Shown in pieces: positions 31,922 to 40,933 of a stretch of 64,000 bases of DNA; positions within the stretch are counted from its first letter, which is position 1, and each line of letters opens with the position of its first letter. The position numbers were made by a program, and so were the translations under genes. This stretch comes from Alcaligenaceae bacterium (GTDB taxonomy: Bacteria > Pseudomonadota > Gammaproteobacteria > Burkholderiales > Burkholderiaceae_B): contig JAUNUJ010000011.1 of NCBI GenBank assembly GCA_030538235.1, positions 1 to 64,000 on the forward strand, written 5' to 3'. The notes beneath the pieces are model-generated. The model did no database searches and was not told the DNA's origin. It was given only the letters and a program-made list of their open reading frames with translations.

Positions 31922-34900
31922 TTACATTAAACGACCTATAAACTGAGCCAACTCTCTTTTCGAAGGATTATAACAATACCTCCATTCGTCTAGCCTATCT
32001 GTACTTATGAGTTTGGTTGCCTCTAAAATCAATTCATCAATTTCAGACTCTTCTCTATTATTTGGCTGCAAAAAATATGATATACATTTAGTAATTGCTA
32101 ATATCCACATAGAAACCTCTAATGCTCCATCCCATTTACTATAACTAGAGGTACTTGCTAGGGGCTGCTGAATCGTTCTTTTTGACTGAGTCAAACTTTT
32201 CCTTAAAGATTTTATTATGCGTAGCTGCTGCTCTTTACTAGCACCAGAAAATAAATAGGCAGAAATTCTTATGGACTGTCCCTGCACTGACTCTTTAAAC
32301 GTTCTTGAAATTTCGCCATCTTTCACTTCTATTATTGAGAATAAGTCAAAAAACCAGATCCTACAAAGAACATCAATATCTACTCGGTTGTCCTCAATTA
32401 AAGAGCCTAAAACGTCATTAAAACACCAAGGAAAACAACTAAATAGATTTGAATGCCTCCCTCGTGAAAGTTGAATTATTTGTTCCAACTCTTTACTTGA
32501 TAACTTAGAAGGCAATATCGATAATAAAAGATTGACTAGTTTTTGCCGAACCTGCTCCACAGGTTCATTTTTATAAAGCAGATGCTCAATTATCCAAACA
32601 AGAAATAGAACTTTATTCGCTTGAGGAATCCAATCAAGAGCCTCCAATATAATGGATAAGTCGCATGAGATCAATAATCTTTCTAATATTGCATAAAACC
32701 CCATCCATCGAAATACTCCGACATTACAACCCAATAGCGCTTTGAGTTGCGTATTAGTCATACACACCATTACCGATGGAACTATCTCACAAACCATCTG
32801 ACTCAAGACAGATAACCTATAAACATCCGAAATGCTTAGATTAGAAGCTAGCTTAGCTACCTCTTCTTCAGCTAACGCAATTAGGGCATTTGGGTCATAA
32901 TGCCAAAGTAATTTAATTGCGTAATAGTCAGATACTCTGAGCTTTTCATAACTAAACTCACGGCTCATGTGATGGGGTGATGGAAACCTATTTAAAAACC
33001 TCATTAACGGTTGTTTAAAGTCAATGGTTCCTATTCGTTTATCTTTGTCCTGAATTTCCTGAGATCTAATATATATAGACGAGTCTAGGAAAATTCTTAA
33101 ATTATCCAAAAAGTTAGTCATACCAATCAGCTCTGGGTAAGACTTATTAATAGCCCGTGAGCGTGCCAACAACTCGCTAATAATATGCCAATCTTCGACA
33201 AATGCCTCATAATCACGTTGATTAGCTATACTTTTAATAAAATCATGGCGATCACCTAACTTTAAATCTCCATCCTTCATTAAAGAAAGAGAATGCATTT
33301 TATCTTTAAGTTTTTGACCACTTAAGCCACACAAAGATGATTCGCTCGTCCATAAACTTAAAATACAACCAGCACGTTTACTATCGAGAAACTTAAGATC
33401 ATCTTGAGATACCTTCTTCATTTTGACTATAGAGGATGAATCATATAAAGTCTGTGTTGTAGTCAGTCCTGCGCTTTCTTTTTTATAAGTATTTTGAATT
33501 AATCTAGAAGCATACCTCTCAACCTCAAGTAAAACATCAGCTGGAATCGGTGTTATCAATAAAGGGAAATCTTCTGCTGCATTTTGCAAAGAGTTTGATA
33601 AATTATATCCTTTGATAGCCAATCCCTCTTCCCCCATAATTAAAATATATCTATCATGAAATTCACCCGCTTTTAAACCAAATAATTTAATTTTAAAATA
33701 TTTAAAATATCGACTATTTTCCTCTATACTATTTAGTAAACTATTAATCCTTACTGTATCTTTGCTATCTCCCTTGGCAAATGCACCACACTTTGTATAA
33801 CTTTCTGGCACAGAAGTAAAGACTAAATATTTAGCTTTGATTGAGGCATGCAACGACAGCAGTTCGACTCCTACTGAGTCAAAATAGGGGTCAAAAATAA
33901 TAATTTCATTTGTAGAGAAGTCGGAAAACAGTTTTTTAAACCATTCTGTTAACTCTAACTTGCCACTATTATTATCTCTGTTTCTGCTGAGAATAAATTT
34001 CCCTTCCGATTTAGAAGGGCTCAATAATGTCAACAGTGGTTTAAGCTCCTGATTAACTGACACCCATGGCTCAGACTTTCTAATACTAATGAGACTCTTA
34101 AACTTAGGATTATCTTGAGTTCTGGTTTGTGCGACTAATGCTCGTGTCTTCTCTATCTTTTTAAGGTTTCTCTCTAACCAGTTGTAATGTGCAGTCCTAT
34201 TATCAGAACTTAGCATGCTTGTACTTAGTTCAACCTCACGAATATAATACACACGATAGCGACAGCACAGTGAACTAACACCAGGCTTAGTATTCGCATA
34301 ACCATAAATCTCTACTTCTGTTGAATCTGAGAGCAGGTTTACATCATCACTGACTTCAAATTTATATTCGAAAACATATTCACTTATTTGATTAGCTAAA
34401 GCAATAGAAGAGTAAATTATTTGTTTTTGATTTTGTATACTAAGACGAAATTGAAATCCGTCAGGCTCAGGTAACTGCTGTGAATCTAATCTTACACAAA
34501 CTAAACCGCCAGCTTGTTGAAACTCAACATCAAGCAACTCTTTCTCACTAGCAGTTAGAGTTGGAAATTCTAATAACTCAAAATCTCCTAGTCGTATTTT
34601 ATCAGTCCCCCTAAAATCTAGACCTGTATCCAAATTGAGTTTACTGACGATCAACTCAATTAATTCAGCATCGTAGCAATCATCAACAATAATTAATTCA
34701 TTTTTATTTAATTGAATAATTGATGCACTTAAGGCTCCTGCAGAGCTATGCGGACTGCTGATAGAGTCATATTCATTGGCAGTCTGATTCAATAAATATG
34801 AAACGGGCTTATATGCTAAGTTGTTTTTATTTAAAGAAAAGCTACCAAATTGCTCATCGAACTCTGTAGGAAAGTTTAAATTAAGCTCAAAGTTTATTAT

Positions 34901-35221
34901 AGATAATGGCTTTCCTTCACATAACTTTTCAAGAAAAGATGCTGTTACATCACTTTTGATATAGAGATTAAGTTTCGTGATTTGCCATGCATCATTGTTG
35001 ATTCGTTCACTATATGACCATCGATTATTCGAATAAGTATAAGGAACTAGCCGACCATAAACAAGCCTCAACTCCACCCCATCTACAGTCGACAGTCGTA
35101 AGAGCCATAACTGAATTGCACATTCTTTCTTTTTATCAGAAAAGAGTCTCAATAATCTTGAATCTTCAACTAAATCAGTTAGCTTGAACGAAACTCCTTC
35201 TAAGTTTAGCTTAGGATTCAA
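31922..35221 (-). CDS. Large protein with PLD-like segment, possible defence protein (VPA1262-like)
   Basis: The 1099-residue product is not assigned with confidence. Residues about 1-130 (ECAIQLWLLRLSTVDGVELRLVYGRLVPY) recall the N-terminal domain of 'VPA1262 family' proteins, from memory only. Around residues 430-570 there is a phospholipase-D-like half: EIIIFDPYFDSVGVELL, then EFHDRYILIMGEEGLAIKGYNLSNSLQNAAEDFPLL, where HDR...KGYNLSNS matches the second PLD/TFIIS-like catalytic lobe (His then Lys/Asn), although the canonical HxK is altered. The rest (about 600-1099) is helical and Leu-rich. TTG start with AAGGGG seven bases upstream. It is monocistronic and much AT-richer than scpB, suggesting acquisition. 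Confidence 0.5.
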   Translation of the reverse strand: MNPKLNLEGVSFKLTDLVEDSRLLRLFSDKKKECAIQLWLLRLSTVDGVELRLVYGRLVPYTYSNNRWSYSERINNDAWQITKLNLYIKSDVTASFLEKLCEGKPLSIINFELNLNFPTEFDEQFGSFSLNKNNLAYKPVSYLLNQTANEYDSISSPHSSAGALSASIIQLNKNELIIVDDCYDAELIELIVSKLNLDTGLDFRGTDKIRLGDFELLEFPTLTASEKELLDVEFQQAGGLVCVRLDSQQLPEPDGFQFRLSIQNQKQIIYSSIALANQISEYVFEYKFEVSDDVNLLSDSTEVEIYGYANTKPGVSSLCCRYRVYYIREVELSTSMLSSDNRTAHYNWLERNLKKIEKTRALVAQTRTQDNPKFKSLISIRKSEPWVSVNQELKPLLTLLSPSKSEGKFILSRNRDNNSGKLELTEWFKKLFSDFSTNEIIIFDPYFDSVGVELLSLHASIKAKYLVFTSVPESYTKCGAFAKGDSKDTVRINSLLNSIEENSRYFKYFKIKLFGLKAGEFHDRYILIMGEEGLAIKGYNLSNSLQNAAEDFPLLITPIPADVLLEVERYASRLIQNTYKKESAGLTTTQTLYDSSSIVKMKKVSQDDLKFLDSKRAGCILSLWTSESSLCGLSGQKLKDKMHSLSLMKDGDLKLGDRHDFIKSIANQRDYEAFVEDWHIISELLARSRAINKSYPELIGMTNFLDNLRIFLDSSIYIRSQEIQDKDKRIGTIDFKQPLMRFLNRFPSPHHMSREFSYEKLRVSDYYAIKLLWHYDPNALIALAEEEVAKLASNLSISDVYRLSVLSQMVCEIVPSVMVCMTNTQLKALLGCNVGVFRWMGFYAILERLLISCDLSIILEALDWIPQANKVLFLVWIIEHLLYKNEPVEQVRQKLVNLLLSILPSKLSSKELEQIIQLSRGRHSNLFSCFPWCFNDVLGSLIEDNRVDIDVLCRIWFFDLFSIIEVKDGEISRTFKESVQGQSIRISAYLFSGASKEQQLRIIKSLRKSLTQSKRTIQQPLASTSSYSKWDGALEVSMWILAITKCISYFLQPNNREESEIDELILEATKLISTDRLDEWRYCYNPSKRELAQFIGRLM

Positions 35222-35335
35222 AGTTACCCCTTAATATTGAGCAAAACTAACATCAAACTCCTATTATAAGAGCGCATTAAAAACATAAATTTTACTTTAA
35301 TACTTACGGCTATAGTGATCTCGTTTTTTAAAAAG

Positions 35336-37171
35336 CTAAGTTTTCATTGGCGTATACTCAGGAATCCACTTCTTCAAACCAATCCTAACATCTGAGTCAC
35401 TTACCGTATCCTCTAGCAACCAGTCATCCAAGTATTCTCCCAAGCCTTCAGGGACACTTCTAGAACGAGCGATTCGTAATTTAGGGTGCGGTGTCGAACG
35501 GGTTTCTTCGGAGTCGGTTAATAGTTCTTCGTAGAGCTTCTCGCCCGGACGCAGACCGGTGAATTCGATGCGAATTTGTTCCTCAGTGAATCCTGATAGT
35601 CGGATCATATTACGCGCTAAATCGACAATTTTAACGGGCTCACCCATATCAAGGACAAAGACCTCACCACCCTGCCCCATGGACGCCGCTTGTAAAACCA
35701 ATTGTGCCGCTTCAGGAATCGACATAAAGTACCGATTAATATCTGGATGGGTCACGGTGACCGGACCACCACGGGAAATTTGATCCTTGAACTTAGGGAT
35801 CACACTACCGGTACTGCCCAGAACATTACCAAAGCGAACCATATTAAATTGCGTCTGACTACCCTTGGTATGCAAAATCTCACAGACCATCTCAGCCATA
35901 CGTTTAGTCGCACCCATGACATTGGTTGGATTAACCGCTTTGTCCGTAGAAATTAAGATAAAACGCTCTGCTTTATAATTCATGGCACATTGGGCCACAT
36001 TCAGGGTGCCTAGGACATTATTACGAACGGCTTGCCAAGCATTATTTACTTCCATCAGAGGGACATGTTTAAATGCGGCTGCATGAAAGACCAAATGCGG
36101 CTTCCAGAGCTCAAAGATCTCATTCATGCGAACCTTGTCTTTGACATCACCGGTCAAAGGCACCACCAAAATTTCCGGTCGATTATCACGGAACCATTGC
36201 TCAATCAGATACAGTGCAAACTCACTGGTTTCAACCAAGACAAGACGTTCTGGTTTAAAGCGCGAAATTTGTCGACAAAGCTCACTGCCGATTGAACCAC
36301 CGGCACCAGTAACCAAGACGGTTTTGCCCGTGATCATTTTCTCGACATGTTCGGTATCAATATAGACAGGCTCACGACCCAACAAGTCCTCAATTTTGAC
36401 CGGACGCATCATATTAATAGCGACACGACCACTCATTAACTCAGCCAAACCGGGCACGGTGAAGACACTGGCTTTTTCTTTGGCGGCCATTTGAGTGATT
36501 TTCTGTAGCGTCTCGGCGGGCGCTGTCGGCATGGCCATAATCACGTGCTTAGCGCCATGATCACGCAAAGCCTCCGGTAAATCATCTACCGCGCCTTTTA
36601 CTCGACAGCCCAGAATTTCTAAGCCCCACTTAGTACGGTCATCATCAAGAATAGCGACCACATTCCACTCACGAGTACGCTCCAACTCACGAATTAACAT
36701 CGCCCCGGCTGTGCCAGCCCCTAAGACAATGACCGGTTTAGCAGAACCCTGCTCACGACCATAATTTAAATACTCTTTATAGATACGCCATAAAAAACGG
36801 CCTCCACCCATAATGAGCACCAATAAGATGGGATAAAGGGCCACGATAGAACGCGGTAGCTTGGCTTGCACACCAAAAAAAACTTCAATTATCAATAAGA
36901 CAACAGCAGAAACTAGGACTGCCTTGATGACTCGAACTAAATCCGGAATGCTGGCAAAAAACCACATCCCACGGTACAGTCGCACCCAACGACAGGCGAC
37001 GAATTGGGTAAATAAGAGAGTTAAAAGAACCCAATTCAATGGTTTATACAATGAAACAATTTGCCAATCGAAGTTGAAGCGTAAAAAATACGCCGCAAAC
37101 CATGCTAGCAACACAGCCATCAAGTCAAAGATGAAAACCAGTACTGCTCTAAAACGTCTATTAAATGCCAT
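35336..37171 (-). CDS. Membrane-bound nucleotide-sugar 4,6-dehydratase (PglF/WbpM/FlaA1 type)
   Basis: The 611-residue protein has four N-terminal membrane helices (1-115), a CoA-binding-like domain (VIVLGAGTAGAMLIREL, about 150), and a SDR dehydratase domain with NAD motif TGAGGSIGSELCRQI (about 291-305), YxxxK-type region in STDKAVNPTNVMGATKRMAEM and RFGNVLGSTGSVIPKF. It makes the UDP-4-keto-6-deoxy-HexNAc intermediate from UDP-GlcNAc. It is last in the polysaccharide operon and followed by the PLD-like gene. Partner genes suggest UDP-bacillosamine or a related deoxyaminosugar. Confidence 0.9.
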   Translation of the reverse strand: MAFNRRFRAVLVFIFDLMAVLLAWFAAYFLRFNFDWQIVSLYKPLNWVLLTLLFTQFVACRWVRLYRGMWFFASIPDLVRVIKAVLVSAVVLLIIEVFFGVQAKLPRSIVALYPILLVLIMGGGRFLWRIYKEYLNYGREQGSAKPVIVLGAGTAGAMLIRELERTREWNVVAILDDDRTKWGLEILGCRVKGAVDDLPEALRDHGAKHVIMAMPTAPAETLQKITQMAAKEKASVFTVPGLAELMSGRVAINMMRPVKIEDLLGREPVYIDTEHVEKMITGKTVLVTGAGGSIGSELCRQISRFKPERLVLVETSEFALYLIEQWFRDNRPEILVVPLTGDVKDKVRMNEIFELWKPHLVFHAAAFKHVPLMEVNNAWQAVRNNVLGTLNVAQCAMNYKAERFILISTDKAVNPTNVMGATKRMAEMVCEILHTKGSQTQFNMVRFGNVLGSTGSVIPKFKDQISRGGPVTVTHPDINRYFMSIPEAAQLVLQAASMGQGGEVFVLDMGEPVKIVDLARNMIRLSGFTEEQIRIEFTGLRPGEKLYEELLTDSEETRSTPHPKLRIARSRSVPEGLGEYLDDWLLEDTVSDSDVRIGLKKWIPEYTPMKT

Positions 37172-37239
37172 TACTATCAGTCTATGAAAATTGGTTCTAC
37201 TAATGAGTTGTCAATTTATATTGAAAACGCCATAGTGAT

Positions 37240-38415
37240 TTATGCCGTGGCTTCCTGCATTACTTCATTTAAGACTTCAATTGTCTTATCAATCTCAGTC
37301 TCAGTTAAGGTGGGATGTACCAAAAACATTAAACTCGTCTCCCCAAGCTCCTTAGCAACTGGTAGCGCTTCTGCAGGTCTATAGGGTGTATTATCAAAAG
37401 CTTTTTCCAGGTAAACTTCAGAACAAGAACCGGAATAAGCGGGGACACCACGAGCAGTGATCTCATTCATAATACGATCGCGGCTCCAGCCCTCTTTTAG
37501 TTTCTCCGGTCTAACAAATACGTAGCATTTATACGCTGCATGCAAGATATGACTTGGAATCTCCGGAACACGTAGAGCTGATAAGGATTTAGCTGCCTGC
37601 CAGATTTTTGTTGCATTGAACAAGCGTTGTTTATGCCATTCCGGCATACGATTTAGTTGTATACGACCAATCGCAGCCTGCATCTCAGTCATACGCCAGT
37701 TTGTACCAAAATTTTCATGCAACCAACGAAATCCCGGTGCATGCTCACGCTCATAGACCGCTTCGTAGCTTTTACCATGATCTTTAAAAGACCACATTTT
37801 GCGCCAAAGTCGTTCGTCATTGGTGGTTACCATGCCACCCTCACCACCGGTAGTCATGATCTTATCCTGACAAAATGACCATGCACCCACGTGACCAATA
37901 CTACCTACCGCTCGCCCTTTATATTCAGCGCCATGGGCCTGAGCACAATCCTCGATTACATATAGATTATGCTTTTCAGCTAAAGCCATAATGGTGTCCA
38001 TATCCGCAGGCATACCGGCCAAATGCACTACCACGATGGCTTTGGTCTTTGGCGTTAATACTTTTTCGATTGTATGGGCTTCGATATTTTGTGTGTCAAC
38101 ATCAACATCTGCGAACACAGGTGTCGCACCCGCATTTACAACACTAGAAATAGAGGCAATGAAGGTACGTGGTGTAACAATCACCTCATCTCCCTCAGCT
38201 ATACCCAAGGCAATCAATGCGACATCTAAAGCTAAGGTACCATTAGCAAGCGCTATAGCATATTTAGTGTCAGTAAAATTCGCGAATTCTTTCTCAAATT
38301 CACGACACTCTTGACCGGTCCAATAATTAACTTTATTTGATAATAGGACTCGTTGAATGGCTTCTGCTTCTTCTTGAGTATAAGAAGGCCAGGGAGAGAA
38401 TGGAGTGTTTAACAT
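37240..38415 (-). CDS. DegT/DnrJ/EryC1 sugar aminotransferase (PglE-like)
   Basis: The 391-residue PLP enzyme shows GTLALDVALIALGIAEGDEVIV, EDCAQAHGAEYKG and the PLP Lys at K185 (FCQDKIMTTGGEGGMV). It aminates the 4-keto sugar made by the neighbouring dehydratase. In the UDP-bacillosamine route this is the PglE step, and the adjacent acetyltransferase gives PglD. AGGA precedes the ATG. Perosamine or another 4-amino sugar are alternatives. Confidence 0.9.
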   Translation of the reverse strand: MLNTPFSPWPSYTQEEAEAIQRVLLSNKVNYWTGQECREFEKEFANFTDTKYAIALANGTLALDVALIALGIAEGDEVIVTPRTFIASISSVVNAGATPVFADVDVDTQNIEAHTIEKVLTPKTKAIVVVHLAGMPADMDTIMALAEKHNLYVIEDCAQAHGAEYKGRAVGSIGHVGAWSFCQDKIMTTGGEGGMVTTNDERLWRKMWSFKDHGKSYEAVYEREHAPGFRWLHENFGTNWRMTEMQAAIGRIQLNRMPEWHKQRLFNATKIWQAAKSLSALRVPEIPSHILHAAYKCYVFVRPEKLKEGWSRDRIMNEITARGVPAYSGSCSEVYLEKAFDNTPYRPAEALPVAKELGETSLMFLVHPTLTETEIDKTIEVLNEVMQEATA

Positions 38416-38427
38416 ATAATTCCTAAC

Positions 38428-39051
38428 TTAATCTTCTACTAACTTCGCAGGGGTTCCAAAATACTTTCCGCTGCGTTCAATATTATCAACAACTACGCTA
38501 CCAGCACCAACAAACACATCATTTGTAATATCAATTTGCTGTATAACACTACTACCAATACCAATCCAACTAAAGTCCCCTACGGTAACATTTCCTGCAA
38601 GATTTGTTCCAGGACAGATATGTACAGCATTTCCTAAATCACAATCATGATCAATTGATGCCGATGTATTGATGATTGATGCCTCGCCAATTCTTGTAAA
38701 CGCATTAACGACAGCTCCAGCAAATACTACTGAACCGGTACCTATCTTTGCTTTTCTACTCACGATCGACTGCGGATGAATCAAACTAACCAGTTGGCCC
38801 CCTAGGCTTTTTAGCTGTGAATATTTAGCATAGCGAATCTTATTATTGCCAATGGCTACTATGACGCCCTCATAATCATCTAGTTTTTCACATAATTCAA
38901 AAAAACCACCCAACACCTCCCATGATTCATGTTGTGAATAATTAGAATGGTTTTCATCAAAAAAATGAATTGTTTGCCAACCAAGCAGTTCTGCGGTATC
39001 AGCAATGACTTTACCGTGTCCACCCGCTCCATAGATTGCTAATTTATTCAT
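38428..39051 (-). CDS. PglD-like sugar O/N-acyltransferase (NeuD family)
   Basis: The 207-residue protein has an N-terminal UDP-sugar domain (LAIYGAGGHGKVIADTAELLG) and a C-terminal left-handed beta-helix of hexapeptide repeats with the catalytic His in ASIDHDCDLGNAVHICPG. PglD acetylates the 4-amino group of the bacillosamine precursor. It lies 12 bases after the pglC-like gene and 13 before the aminotransferase. Confidence 0.9.
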   Translation of the reverse strand: MNKLAIYGAGGHGKVIADTAELLGWQTIHFFDENHSNYSQHESWEVLGGFFELCEKLDDYEGVIVAIGNNKIRYAKYSQLKSLGGQLVSLIHPQSIVSRKAKIGTGSVVFAGAVVNAFTRIGEASIINTSASIDHDCDLGNAVHICPGTNLAGNVTVGDFSWIGIGSSVIQQIDITNDVFVGAGSVVVDNIERSGKYFGTPAKLVED

Positions 39052-39065
39052 ATTTTTGAAACTTT

Positions 39066-39719
39066 TTATCGCTCTTGTTCAGGTGTATTTGGCTCTATTG
39101 AATCCGCACATGTTGAACGTTGCTCAGTAGAACTCCCAGTAAACTTAGGCATAGTCGCTTCCCCAGTGGCACTAATGCCTTCTTTAACAAATACCTTCTT
39201 AAGTGTTAGTAAAATTATTTTTATGTCTAACAGAAAGGAGCGATTATCAACATACCACACATCTAGCTTAAACTTATCTTCCCAACTAATCGCATTACGA
39301 CCATTAACCTGCGCCCAACCCGTAATTCCCGGACGAACTTCATGACGTCGATATTGATCTTGACTATATAACGGCACATACTCCATCAATAATGGTCGTG
39401 GTCCCACCAGACTCATCTCCCCCTTAAATACATTCCATAACTCGGGTAATTCATCCAAACTACTTGAACGTAGCTTTGCGCCAAAGGGGGTTAAACGCTG
39501 ATCATCAGGCAAAGGATTGCCAGCCTCGTCGGTGGCATTCTTCATAGAGCGGAATTTATACATTCGAAATGGCTTTGCATCTTTACCCGGTCGTACCTGT
39601 GAAAACAACACGGGCGAGCCCATTTCTTTTTTAATCTTGAAATAAAGTAACACAAAAATTGGACTTAAAAAAATCAATCCAATAAAAGAAGCGACGATAT
39701 CAAAGAGTCTTTTTATCAT
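39066..39719 (-). CDS. Initiating phosphoglycosyltransferase (PglC-like)
   Basis: The 217-residue monotopic enzyme has a membrane re-entrant N-terminus (DIVASFIGLIFLSPIFVLL), then SPVLFSQVRPGKDAKPFRMYKFRSM, the catalytic Asp-Glu in SSLDELPELWNVFKGEMSLVGPRPLL and RPGITGWAQVNGRNAISWEDKF. It transfers the sugar-1-phosphate to undecaprenyl phosphate, starting assembly of the lipid-linked unit. It overlaps the upstream glycosyltransferase by four bases. Confidence 0.92.
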   Translation of the reverse strand: MIKRLFDIVASFIGLIFLSPIFVLLYFKIKKEMGSPVLFSQVRPGKDAKPFRMYKFRSMKNATDEAGNPLPDDQRLTPFGAKLRSSSLDELPELWNVFKGEMSLVGPRPLLMEYVPLYSQDQYRRHEVRPGITGWAQVNGRNAISWEDKFKLDVWYVDNRSFLLDIKIILLTLKKVFVKEGISATGEATMPKFTGSSTEQRSTCADSIEPNTPEQER

Positions 39720-40933
39720 TTCTTACCGTCCACTACCCAATCAACAAACTTTTGCGAAAGTTCATATCTGTCAAACTGTTCTCTTGCGAGTCGTTGCGAG
39801 TTTTGCCCCATTATCACTAAGTCCTCTCGATGTTTTGCAGCATACTCTAAAGCATCAGCAAAGGCCACCGGATTCTCAGGGGGTACAGCAAAACCAGATT
39901 TTTTCTCATTAATCAAATCTGCTAACCAACCTGGATAGTTGTTGAGAACGGGAAGACCTGCAGCTATATAGTCAAAGAACTTATTGGGAGACGTACCATA
40001 ATAAAATGCCGGTACATTAGCCAAAATCTGTAGTCCGAGATCAGCACTCGCCATTAAGCCGGCTAACTTAGTCTTATTCACAGGCTCATGAAAAACAATA
40101 TTTTCAAGCTGTAATTCTGTCGCTTTCTGCATTAACGATTTTTTCTGCATGCCATCGCCAACCAATACAAGCTTAATCTCCCTAGATTGACGTTGCTTTA
40201 ATTCAACTGCAACATCAATAAGTGCATCCAAACCATTAGCTAAGCCATGTGTTCCAGTAAAGATTGCCATCAAATCTGTACTCTCAACCCCCTCAGGGCG
40301 CCATAACTCGGTTTCGTGAGCAAAGATATCAAGATCACAACCATTTGGGATTGAAGCTACTAATTCCGGTTTAACTCCTCGTTTGATTATCCCTTGAACA
40401 ATGCCTGGCGAGAGCCCCACTAAGCGGTCAGCCGAACGATATGAAGTCCATTCTAATATTGACATCAATCCAAGAACAACAGGATTTTTAATAACGCCCA
40501 TGGCTTTCGGTAATTCTGGCCATAAATCACGCACTTCAAAAACAAATGGTTTCCGTCTAAACCACTTAGCTAAGATCCCAGGAATTCCTGCTGTTAAGGG
40601 TGTCGTGGTCGCGAACACAATATCATATGGCTCTTTAAAAGCGACTGTTATAGATCGTAAAGCAAACTTTAAAAACACTTTAACACGACCAATGAACGAT
40701 AGGCTATTTGAATAACCTAGTTCAAATTCAATAACATCAATACCGTCAACCAAACCACGACGCATACCATTTTGAAAAGGTTGCGTCAGTCCAGTCTGCC
40801 CAGCATTAAAAGAACCACAAACCAAAGTCACTTGATGACCATTTCGAATTAATGCTTGGGCCATTGCATAGGAACGTATACCGGCCGAACCTTTAGGAGT
40901 TGAAAAATGCTGATGGAAATATAAAATCTTCAT
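39716..40933 (-). CDS. GT4-family glycosyltransferase
   Basis: The 405-residue GT-B enzyme has an N-terminal acceptor lobe (HFSTPKGSAGIRSYAMAQALIRNGHQVTLV) and a C-terminal donor lobe with the GT4 E-x7-E-type region (ASADLGLQILANVPAFYYGTSPNKFFDYIAAGLPVLNN). It resembles WbuB/WcaI-like enzymes that add a 2-acetamido sugar as the second unit. It overlaps the initiating transferase at one end and the heparinase-like gene by one base at the other. Confidence 0.85.
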   Translation of the reverse strand: MKILYFHQHFSTPKGSAGIRSYAMAQALIRNGHQVTLVCGSFNAGQTGLTQPFQNGMRRGLVDGIDVIEFELGYSNSLSFIGRVKVFLKFALRSITVAFKEPYDIVFATTTPLTAGIPGILAKWFRRKPFVFEVRDLWPELPKAMGVIKNPVVLGLMSILEWTSYRSADRLVGLSPGIVQGIIKRGVKPELVASIPNGCDLDIFAHETELWRPEGVESTDLMAIFTGTHGLANGLDALIDVAVELKQRQSREIKLVLVGDGMQKKSLMQKATELQLENIVFHEPVNKTKLAGLMASADLGLQILANVPAFYYGTSPNKFFDYIAAGLPVLNNYPGWLADLINEKKSGFAVPPENPVAFADALEYAAKHREDLVIMGQNSQRLAREQFDRYELSQKFVDWVVDGKK

